Source: Heterocephalus glaber
Lineage: Eukaryota; Chordata; Mammalia; Rodentia; Bathyergidae
DNA length: 64,000 nucleotides
Assembly: GCF_000247695.1 (NCBI RefSeq)
Contig: NW_004624880.1
Span: forward strand, 2,256,528 to 2,320,527
Direction: 5' to 3'
The notes beneath the pieces were generated by a model that was not told the origin of the DNA, did not search any database, and worked only from the letters and a program-made list of their open reading frames with translations. This document shows positions 12,742-23,200 of the stretch, one piece after another (position 1 is the stretch's first letter; every line of letters starts with the position of its first letter). A program made the translations under genes and the position numbers.

Positions 12742-12747
12742 TTTATT
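12742..12747 (-). promoter_or_regulatory. UBASH3B: candidate poly(A) signal AATAAA
   Basis: Canonical hexamer on the transcript strand at the edge of the repeat-free block, with a TGGTGTCTTTTG-like GU-rich element about 60 bases further on. Chosen over the other AATAAA matches because of this position; not proven. Confidence 0.4.
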
Positions 12748-12932
12748 AAATCATCTATGAGCCATTTCAATGGTGATGTGCCTGGAATGGAACAGACTGG
12801 TTACAATGGTGCCAGCTGTATCAGGAGGGGGCCACTCCCAGCTGGAAAGCACAAACGCCACAAGGAATATACAAGGAATCTGGCAATACAGATAGGCGTG
12901 GTTTTCTTTCTTGTAATTACAAACTATTTTTC

Positions 12933-12941
12933 AAATAAATA
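12933..12941 (-). promoter_or_regulatory. UBASH3B: AU-rich element (TATTTATTT)
   Basis: An ARE-like nonamer with an ATTTA pentamer lies about 190 bases before the candidate poly(A) signal on the transcript strand. Such elements can set mRNA stability; function here is inferred. Confidence 0.35.
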
Positions 12942-13193
12942 CACCTGTATCACATAGAAAAAATGATACAATAGTCTTATAAATGAGAAACCAATTTCCC
13001 TTCCCCAAATAGCAGGTTTTTGCAGAATGGTCTTTGCATAACCAAAAAGCTTTGGGATAGTATTCCTGTCTAACTGGCAATCAACAAAAGAACAACTACA
13101 CATTTTTCATTATACATATGTGTCCTGTACAGAGTCCATGAATAGCTGAACAGCTGCAAAATTCCGATTTTTGTGTGAGTTGTGGCAGCTAAG

Positions 13194-13201
13194 TAATACT
13201 G
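13194..13201 (-). promoter_or_regulatory. UBASH3B: miR-200b/200c/429 8mer seed match
   Basis: The transcript reads CAGTATTA, the 8mer target of the AAUACUG seed, in the distal 3' UTR. Confidence 0.4.
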
Positions 13202-13794
13202 GGTAAAATATTTGTAAGAATTGATTGTATATTAAGTTTGACTACTCATCGCTATAATTGTAAGCCTACATACTGTACACCAAACCTAATATTACACGTA
13301 TTTAAAAATCAACTTATTTCCTCTTGCATTAGAAGCAATCTTTTCCCCTCTTCCCTTAAATTGTCATTACAGCTAGTCACTTTCCTAGGAAAATTCAATA
13401 GTTGAAGTAGTAAAGAGAAGCAAATCCAATTTTAATCCTATGTTTGAAAAATGAAAAGCATCTGCCATCACCTAACAAAATATTCCCATCACCTTTGTAA
13501 AGTCAACATTCACCTAAATTGCTGTTAAATCGCTCTTTTCCCACCCTCCTCCACTAGTCTCATCCCTCCCATAAGGGGGCCTCCTCAGACCAGCGCCTTT
13601 GCCTTCTCACATGTGTGCTTGGATTCTAATTTAAATGCAAATCACCCGAAACCTCATCATTTAACTTCGTGCCGATTTGGTACAGTTGACTGTGCTGAAG
13701 CCTGTGAAAATTAAACAGAGGTTCATCTGTATTCCAACACATGCATGACTTAGAGTAAATTCAAAAGAGCGATTCATCACCGCTTTCAGATTTA

Positions 13795-13801
13795 AACACT
13801 G
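13795..13801 (-). promoter_or_regulatory. UBASH3B: miR-200a/miR-141 7mer seed match
   Basis: The transcript reads CAGTGTT (7mer-m8) in the 3' UTR. It is the second 7mer of this seed. Confidence 0.4.
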
Positions 13802-14442
13802 GCATGGGGAGTGCCTAGGTTACTGCACAGGGAAGCCTTTCTACAAAGGCAACGAGATAGGAACTTCTCTTCTTGCTGCTGTTCAATTAGTTCTCAAAGA
13901 CACTAGGTAATTGAAATAAGAAACTTCATTTTAATACGAATACAGTGAGTTGAGTGGAAAAGAAACATCTATGGCAATGCTACACACAACATGAGGACAG
14001 TCTATATGTGTCTCAAACACTACCGACAAGAAAATGATTAACAACCATTTATCAAACTGATATTCCAGAAGGCATTTTAAAAATATTTTTTGCAAAATCA
14101 TCTTTCAAATATAAGAATACTTTAAAATAATTCTTTGGTTAAAATATAATTAAAATAAAAAGTAGAAACTCCTCCAAGCCTTTCCCTACAGAGTGAAAAA
14201 TACCCTCCTCTTTCAGCCATCAGATGGCCATTTAATCAGCTCTTCAGATTCTTTCAATCTAAATGTAGTGGGAAATGCTGTCATCTGAACTATCAGGGAG
14301 GCTCCTGGTGCCCAGGCGGTGATGGGAAACAGCCTGGGAAAATGAATCCCTCAGCCCAGCATTAAATGTGCCAATTATTCTGGTCCACAAGGAATTGATG
14401 TGGCATTTTAAAATCACAGAAAGCAAAGTCCCACCTGTGAAC

Positions 14443-14449
14443 AACACTG
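14443..14449 (-). promoter_or_regulatory. UBASH3B: miR-200a/miR-141 7mer seed match
   Basis: The transcript reads CAGTGTT (7mer-m8) in the 3' UTR. One of three matches to the same seed. Confidence 0.4.
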
Positions 14450-15532
14450 GGTCCTCAGCTCACTGAAGTGGCATACTTTTAGAAGCAGCAACCTTTGAGA
14501 TTTGCAATCCCAGATTAAGTCCTTTAGCTAATTTCATTTCCACTACTTTATTTCAGATGGCTTTCTAAGTTAAAAACAGCCCTTTGTACAAGAAATCATT
14601 TGATTCTTTTCTAACAATTCCTTCCTTCTCTTCTTTTCTGTCCTTCCTTCACATGTCATAGGTTTTAATCACCATCAGCCTCAGATCACAAAGAACCAGC
14701 CTCAACTTCAGGTTGTAATGTCAACCTAGAATTTTTGTATGAATTTGAAATTGGGCAATATAATTTTCTCTTTTATTACACATGGGTTCAACATGATTTC
14801 TAAAGAATTTCTCAGTTGGAGTCCAATTTTAATTTTTTAAGTAGGTAAGTATGAAATGAGATTTTAATGTGAATTCAGATGTCAGCCATTTTGATAAGCA
14901 AGCTAGTTAATTACAGCAGAGGAATAAAATTTTTCTTGTACTCAGGGTTCTCCACCTAAATTATCCAGAAAATTGTTTCAGATCCATTCTTCCTTAGGCT
15001 CAGGTAGACAGTTGCCTAAGGCTGTACTGATACTGCACTGAGGACGATGGAATGAAGCCCAGTAAGTCCAGCTGATCATCAGGACAGGCAGGACAACCTG
15101 AAGAGAAGTGGAGAGGGTAACATATTCTGAACTGTATTTTATAAAAGTACAGACACTGTCCAGAACACACTCCTACGGTTTCAAGGAAATCTGACATGAA
15201 GCGTTCAAGCATTATTCTGAGCACTCAAAGCCCATGAGAATTTGTGGTGAGTCTATAAACATTATAGATATGATTAGGCAGTGGATCCACTTCATTACAA
15301 ATACCAGAAGAATGAGTAGCAGGGACATGAAGTTCATTAAGTTAGCTGAAATGTGAGTTTTAAGAACTTTAGTGAGAATATTTCCCTCCCAGATATTTTA
15401 AGTTAAAACATATAAACATGTCAGCACAGAATTATTTCTATGGCCAGAAGCTGGAGCAATTTGTCCAATGCTAGGAGAACTTGCCACTATTTGTTTCTTA
15501 AAATGGAAATTTTATAACTTATTTCTCTAGGT

Positions 15533-15584
15533 AATACAACCATAATCCTTTTGCTTTAAAAAATACAACCATAATCCTTTTGCT
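15533..15584. repeat. 23-base direct repeat, period 29, in 3' UTR
   Basis: Two identical 23-base copies (aatacaaccataatcc then ttttgct) at 15533-15555 and 15562-15584, separated by six A/T-rich bases. A small local tandem duplication. Confidence 0.9.
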
Positions 15585-16291
15585 GACTAACATATATAGC
15601 CAACCACCTTTCACTTCCCCCTTTTTCTAGCAGTCATCAAATTTCAATTTCAAACACAAGTATAGGTCTGTTTTTATAAACCATTATGTCTTATACGTCT
15701 GGGTTTTTAAACTTATTCAATGTTGCTACAGCATATATAGATTTGTCTAACACTAATATTCCCTTTAAATAGTTGGGATTTTACTTTGCACACACATTCT
15801 ACACAGTGAACTATATCACACCAGACCACTGTCTGGCTCTAACAGTCAGCTACTCACACAATTAACAGACATTGATAACTGATGTTTTGGTTTGATTGTC
15901 ATTTATTTTTCTTTTAAATAAACTTCCTCTAAATACAGGAAGTAGTTGTAATGAGAAACCACAGGATGTGGCTCTCTAGCTTTCCTCAAGTAGCCCTACC
16001 TCTTATAGCTTTTAAATTATCATAGAAAGACAAACAGAAAGAGGACAGCACAAGTAGCAGTGCAGTCATGACTGTCATCAGCTAAATTAGTTCCCTGACT
16101 TCATTACACATCCCTGGTACAACTGGTGCATCTCTGGACATTCTGTTTGGTTGGCATGTACTGGGAGGGCACTGCAACCTGGCCCTGGTATGGTTTGTCA
16201 AGATGTCCACATTGCACAGAATGAGCTTCCTGCTGATTCAAATAATGTCCTGAACATACATCCTTTCAAAACGTCAACCTCCTTAACTAGT

Positions 16292-16299
16292 TAACACTG
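16292..16299 (-). promoter_or_regulatory. UBASH3B: miR-200a/miR-141 8mer seed match in 3' UTR
   Basis: The transcript reads CAGTGTTA, a full 8mer target for the AACACUG seed. The pairing extends two more bases (GACAGTGTTA). UBASH3B is reported in the literature to be a target of miR-200a. Confidence 0.6.
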
Positions 16300-16521
16300 T
16301 CAGAGTCTAGGAGCAAAGACAAGAAATTCTTGGTGACTTAGAAGTGCTGTGGCTCATTAGGCTGCAACACAGGTAATTCCAATATACTTTATAATTTTCA
16401 AGTTCTCCGCACCTATCATTGACTATATCTCACATTTATCTCATCGTCCTCTTGAGGATCTGAAAGTGCTTTGGAGAGCAGAAGTGCTTCCTCTCCCCAT
16501 TTCAGAGACAGAAGCAGGAAG

Positions 16522-16540
16522 CCCCCCCCCCCCCCCCCCC
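16522..16540 (-). repeat. homopolymer: 19 C (G on the transcript)
   Basis: An uninterrupted run of 19 C on the plus strand makes a G19 tract in the proximal 3' UTR, about 590 bases after the stop codon. It could form a G-quadruplex. The exact length may be affected by sequencing error. Confidence 0.8.
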
Positions 16541-17128
16541 AAATTAGGAAGTACCAGGGCAACTGTTAGACCCCTTAAGCAAGTGTTTGGAGCCAGTGAC
16601 GCTAATGTATGGAGTCGACTAGGAGTAGAATTTCATGTGTAACCTAAGGACAACTCTCTGTGGGGCATGTTTTCTAAGAACCTTAGCAGGATTTCTCAGC
16701 TTGGCTTTGCCTAACTTGAAAATGGAGTTCAACAGAATGTCCCATCCCCAGACTGCATTCCAGACACACTCCTTTTTCCTGCATTTCTCCCGAGAGTGGT
16801 GGCAGCTCCAGTGGGGAGGAGGGAAGCTCCTTAGCCATGCACAGCCTGAATCAGGGTGAGGATGGTCCTCTGCTGCAGCTGTTGCAGGTTCAGGAAGACA
16901 ATTCTCCAAAGCTTTGTTAGCCAGGCAAGAGTCCCAAGAGTATGTATTTTTCTCCCCCAGAATCATGCCTTTTGCTCATTTATGCAGTCTCGTCACCAGA
17001 ACCTTAAGCATGAAAGGCAGTACGTGAAATTTGAGCTGTCCACTTGGAATGCGGTGCAGGGTTCCACTGTTACTGAACAGCCGAGAGATTCTTCTCTAAA
17101 AGACCTTTTCTCCTCAGCCCTTGAAGGC

Positions 17129-17266
17129 TTACTCTTGCAGCAGGGTTTCTCTCCAGTTGAAGCCTCCAGTGGGTCCATGGGTAAGGGGAAGGATGGGTGG
17201 GTCTGTCAGCTGCCATATTCCAGTTTCTCCTAATTCTTCACAGGAACAAAAGCCCAGGTATGGGAT
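17129..17266 (-). CDS. UBASH3B: UBASH3B exon 14, coding part and stop
   Basis: 138 bases encode residues 605-649 and the TAA stop. The peptide starts IPYLGFCSCEELGETG and ends WRETLLQE, the known C-terminus of the protein. The acceptor is CTTGCTTCAG. The exon continues into the 3' UTR below 17129. A run of C on the plus strand (G on the transcript) lies in intron 13 about 60 bases before the acceptor. Confidence 0.97.
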   Translation of the reverse strand: MPYLGFCSCEELGETGIWQLTDPPILPLTHGPTGGFNWRETLLQE

Positions 17267-20200
17267 CTGAAGCAAGAGCAGTGAGCAAAGGGAAAACAGA
17301 CACAGTATTAATCCCTTCACTCCCCCCCCCCCACACAAGGATGTTCAGGGGGGTTCAGAGGATAACAGGAATTAATAAGGGCTTTGCAGAAATGCATTCC
17401 TTCAAAAGCCAATAAATAATGTGAAATGGATAGAATTGATAAACTGGAGAAAAGAGTATTTGTACTGGAAGAGGATTTATCAGAAGGATCTATTAAAAGT
17501 GAATATCCCCTTACCGGGGCAGGGGATTTAGCTCAGTGGTTTTGCTGCCTGCTGCGCAAGGGCAAGGACCTAAGTTCGATCCCCGGTACCAAAAAAAAAA
17601 AAAAAAGTGAATACCCCCTTAAACGTAGTTGTTTATAGATTGCTGCTTAGTAGGGTGGGAAAAAAGAGAACAAAATTATATGTACTAGTTGCCCACTCGA
17701 AACTTCAGACAGCACTGAGCCCTATATATACACTTTTTTTCTATATATACGTATCTATGATAAAGTTTAATTTATAAATCAGGCAGAGAAGAGACAACAA
17801 TAATAAATAAGAAAATATGAAAATTCTAGTGAAAATTATGTGAATGTGGTCTCTCCCTTTCTCTGTCAAAATATCTTACTATAGAGTAGGTCCTGTATTT
17901 TGGGGTCTTGGTTGGCAGAGGGTAACTGAAACCTCAGTAAGCAGAACCTCAGATAAAAGAGGTCCGTTGTAATGCTAAGGAGCCTGGAGTTAATCCCCAA
18001 TTGCATGTCAGGTTCAAAAGGCACCTCAGATATTTCTGAAATGACACCTGGGCACAATGGGGAAGATTATTCAATTTTTTAAATAAACTGTTTCACCTTT
18101 GCTTTATCCTTTTTCTGGAAGTGCATGGCACATCAGTATCTGTGACATTCAAAGTAGAAGCTGTGTTCTTGCTAACTTGACAATTTCAAAACTTACTTTC
18201 CTGTTACGTGTCCAAAGAGACATCCATAAACAAGATAAAAATCCCTGTCCTCCAGCAGTTTACAGATTACCGGGGGAGGACAGATGCATAAGTGAGCTTT
18301 TTAGAAAGGAGAAAAGAGTTTGAACAGGGTACTCTGGTGGTAGAGAAAGGAAGTAGCAGCCTTGCCTGAGGGGTAGTGTAGGAGGTGGCTGACCAGAAAA
18401 TCTCTTCCACAGGCACCCCCAAAAAAGTGGGGGCCTCCCCCTAGGGTTCTGTCTTGCTGCCTTGTTCCTAGATTTGCCTTTCACTGGGATGAGGATCACT
18501 GTAATTCCTTGCCTCCCCTGCCTGGCTTACCTGTTAAGACCTCTCCTCTAGCTAAGCTTTTGGCCATGTTTTGAGCTCACCTCTGTTCCTCTACTCCAAG
18601 GTACCTCATTGCTTCTAATTCTAAGCTGCTTCCTAAATTTTAGCTCTTACAAGCTGGAACTAGCACTAACACATCTTTTCCTTTTATGCAAGGCCTAATA
18701 AAGTGCCTTATACAGAGTACCACTCAATACATCTTGGTTAAGTGAAAATGAATCCTCTTAGCTCAGTGTAAATGCATGTTTCAAAGAAATTATTTATTGG
18801 CCAGTCACTGAACTGTTATTAAACTACCAGGCATCATGGGCCCCCTAAGTGAGAGAATGAATTACCTTGCGGACCATTTGCACAAAGTCCTTGGAGTTCT
18901 GAGGTGATAGGCCCTGAAGCTGGCAGGTACATGCTTCGAGGGAAGATGCATGGGCCACAATCAGAATATTATTTCCTGGAGATGGAAGCAAAGAATGGGA
19001 AGATTGTTTCTAGAAAGGCAAGTGTAAACTTTGTAAATACTATACTGAAAGCTATGTGTTCTGGGACAAGCATCCTCAGAAAGAAGACACGTTGTCCAAG
19101 CAATACTATAAAAGTTCTTCCTTATCATTAAGGCAGCCTATTTAAAACAAAGATTTTACCTTAAAATAATTATACTCAACACAAAGAAATGAGAAATGTT
19201 TAAGGAAAGGGAAAAGCTAATTATCCTGATTGGAGCATTACCACTGTATAGATGCTGAAATATCACACTGTGCTCCATTAGCATGTGCAATTAGTATGTG
19301 TCAATTAAAACATTTTTAAAAAGGGACAGAGAATGTAGCTCAGTGGTAGCATGCTTGCCTAGCATGCATAATGCCCTGGGTTCGATCCCTAGCACTGAAA
19401 AAAAAATTGCAAAAGGAAAAAGAAAGAAGAAAAAATAATTGTATAGATTCACAGGGGGTTACACATATATACATATACACACCAAAGAGATTTCATGTCC
19501 TTTTACCCAGCCTCCCCCAGTGGGCACATCTTTTGTAACTACAGTACACTATGAAAACCAGGAAATGGACACTGGTATAATCTATACATCTTATTCAAAT
19601 ATCTTCTAGGCTTACAAGACTGAATTTGTGTGTGAGTGCACAGTTCTAGGCAGTTCAATTGAGATGCAGAACTGTCCCATGTCCAAAGGGTTCCCTGTGC
19701 CAGCCCTTCTACTACAGGCTTAAATGTTGCCACTGCAAAATGGTGATTACTGGAAACCTGGCTGAGAGCCCCTGCTGAGTGTCTTCACGGCAATGAGCAG
19801 CTTGGGTTGATGACCGGGGGTGGGAGCCATCTGTCCACTGCTGCCCACTGGTAACATTTTCATGTACATACTTCCAGTCTCTGCTCTATCCACATAGACA
19901 TAATAACCTAAAATTGACACTGAAATTAGTCCTACACATCACTAAGTATTTGAGCTCAATTTTGAGCAACCACAATAGGAAACAGACTTGAGCCTTATGC
20001 AGCATTCCTCTTGGTTGGTGGCAACAGGAGCAGTAGGTGTATTTGTGTGGAGAAGTTTGCGTGTGGAATCCATGCTCTTGTATCAATTATAGGCAAACAG
20101 TGTTATTCTACACCACTTCTAGAAATTGTAATAGGGGATCTCCATAAGGTTCAAGAGGACTAGCTACAATGCAGAATCTACATTATTTAGTACAGTAACT

Positions 20201-23200
20201 AAGTCTAGTGTCTTCCCCTGGAATACCTAGTGCTTTAGGTACTCAGAGATGTTATAAATTTAATGTGAAATATCTAGGAGATAGTTTGGAAATATATTTC
20301 TTCCCTATTAAGCAAGTGTCAAAACAAGTTCAAATACCTTGAATAGGCTATTAACCATGATGAAGAAATGACTACATATTTAAATATGCAGTCCAAAATA
20401 ATAGCACCTAAAGAAAAGGAAAAAAAAACCCAGTATCACCTACCTTTACTTTTACATTCACCTATTATCTCTTTTGTTACTTGGAAACTTCTACTGATAT
20501 AAGTGTCGTAGGATTCTGAAACCACTAATTTGCTGACTGGAATGTGAGGTCTGTAACATAAAAACAAACAAAGGGTATTAAAACATTTGGATCCTGAGAC
20601 AAAGCAATTGATGTCACTCTAAACCTTCACTTTAAGGCCTTTTAAACGTTCCCCCTATGTCTGTTTATCTATTTCCCTAGAAAGAAGAGAGGGGCAGGAT
20701 TTCTACTATATGGAGATACAGTTGACATGTACAGAAATAAAGGCTACGTGTATGGTATCATGGTGACCTGTCACCCACAGCATGACTAAGCAGTTTGACT
20801 ACTTTTACTGGACATTGGTCATTAATGGTCCTAATCACATAGCTAACAGAAAGCAAGGCAGAGATTAGATCTCTTAATTTGATCACGTGAAATGTCCCAG
20901 GCCTCCCTTCAGAAGCTTTATGCACAATAAACTATGAAGATCAGTTTTAAAAGCAAGTGTTTAGTCCATTTGATTTGTGAGGTTATGAAATTTCCACATA
21001 CCTTCTCCTTCTCTTTCCTTATTTTGAACACAAACCATATACAGTAAGTCCCCAACTTAGAAACATTCATGTTGTGAACTTTCACGGGTGTACTGTGTAA
21101 GATTCACAAGTGTACTATATAAGACTCACTTTGTCAGACTATGAACGAATCAGACTTATGAACATTCTCCCGAATGGAGGTCGTTCCTAAGTCAAGGACC
21201 TACGGTATCTGGTATTAGAAACCCAGGAAGAAAAAAGATGAAGAAAATAAAGATGAAGAAAATCCAATTTCTGTGCTTGAGGAACTGTCTGTGTGGATGG
21301 ACTGAGTGGGAAGGCCATTGATGTAAAAGGTAATTATGACACAATCTACAAAAGTATTTGAGAAGATCAAAGCACCCATCATGGTGATCAGTCAGCAATA
21401 CTCATGGGGTCCTGCTTCCTCTGCCTGCTTTTACCCCTGTATATTTAGAGTTTCTGGTCCCTCAGAGGTTCATCTTGTTCTTTGAGAGTACTTATGTCCT
21501 TTAAACTATTTTCTCATTATACCTTTCACTGCTGGGTGTGTGGTGCCTGGTGCAGGCGGTCAGTATGTTCTCGAAGTAAAATTTACATGGCATGCACCAG
21601 AGTACGTTTCTACTACTGCTGCTATTAGTACTAGAAGAACATTTATGAGAGATTCTCACGCATCAGGCCCTGTGCCAGCACCCTGCCTGCATTCTTTCAG
21701 TATGATCTTCCCAGCACCACTTTTGTGACTCCCAAGTTTCAGGATGACAAAACTGAGGCTCCAAAAGGCAACAGTTGACTTGCTTACACTGTTTGCAACT
21801 CTTAAGAGTCTAGACTTGAATCTGGGTCTTAGGTCTGGCCTGTGAGCTGATCCTTCATGCCGGAAAGCTTTTGACAGTGCCCTCGTCAGGCTGCCTTTCA
21901 GTACAGTTGGCTTTACTGTGTAGAGGAGGGATGATATCGTTCCATGTGAAAGAAAACCTATGCTTGTCTAATCTCTTAGCCTGGTATTTTTCCTGGGAAA
22001 CAGCCCCTGAATCTCACCCTACCCTGGGGACAGGTAGAGACACAAATCACCACAAGTTAGGGCTGGACCTCTTTGTTCTAAGGCAAATTCTTTCTCTCCC
22101 CGTTCCAACCTCTCATCCAGTCCCATTACTGTTTACATCCCTTGGTCTCTATGGAGCTGCCCCACCCTCTACATATTGCTGGGAATGTCCTGGGCACTTT
22201 ATATGTATGGTTCACTGAGTCTTTTCAAGGGTGAGACCATATTGGGATGGATGGGATTTATGTAAATGAAGAACAGGATGGATGCTGGAATCTAGATCCT
22301 ACTGATCAGTTCTTGCCTTTGGTCTTTCTCAGCACCTTGAAGCTGAATCTCTGAATGGCTCTAGTCTGACCACTCCTGATGGGCATAGGACAGCCAGCCA
22401 CACCTGCAGGATCCTGTACTGTCCGCTGAGTCAAGTGGTCTTCCAACCACCACCAGATTTGGTACTCAGTCCTCTAGGTTCACAGCACCTGTAGTAAAGC
22501 CCTCTTCCTTGTCCACTCTCCAATCCCTACTTGCTCTGGTGCAGGCCTCTGGCTTGAGCCCAACCCAAAGCTTGATTTGTTGCCCTTCAGCACTCCAGAC
22601 TGATACCCTCCCTCAGCCCCTTGTCTTCCCCAAGTGTCAGGGCCCATTTTTTTCTGCCTTGCTGACCTGCTAGCTTCCCAGAACTGTGCCTGCTATCTAC
22701 CCCCAGCCCCTAGGCTGGTCTTGTGCCTGTGGATATGATTGGATATGAGTCAGCAGTCTCGTAAGTTTCCCTAACCTGACTTCCAGGGCCTCCTCCCTCC
22801 TGTTTTCTGCTGGGCCCTGTTGAAAGGTGACAGGGCTCTTTAGAGAGAGTGCACTTGACTCCTGTTACCCTGGCTCTCAGGGGTTGTTTCTCCTCCCATC
22901 ACCATGTGCCTCTATCATCTGGGCATCACTGACTCATTTCAAAAGGCTTGTTCAAGCCCAAGTGCTCATCAACTGGAAACTGGATAAAGAACATGTGGTT
23001 TTTTCATAAAATGGAGTACTATTCAGCCATAAAGAATGAGAAACTAGAGTCATTTATAGCTAAATGGATGCATATTGAGGCCATACTCTTAAGTGAAATA
23101 AATAGGACACACATGTGTAAATACCAAATAGTTTCTCTAGAGTGAGAAACTGATAGTGTAAACAAGGGTTAAAATGATTAAAATGAATAATTGATAATTT

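Larger units (their letters stand above)
12725..17128 (-). other. UBASH3B: probable UBASH3B 3' UTR
   Basis: About 4.4 kb downstream of the stop codon lacks any ID, B1 or L1 insertion, unlike every flanking interval of this size, which suggests constraint as exon sequence. A candidate AATAAA sits at 12742-12747, followed by a GU-rich stretch. The length agrees with the long human transcript as I remember it. Other AATAAA matches on this strand (near 14546, 14775, 15902, and beyond the end at 12012) could be alternative sites. A MIR-like relic may lie near 16430-16520. The exact end is an inference. Confidence 0.6.
17267..18865 (-). other. UBASH3B intron 13
   Basis: Holds an ID (17515-17605), a truncated Tigger-like element (17688-17969) and a 13-base C run at about 17322-17335. 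The rest looks single-copy. Confidence 0.8.
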
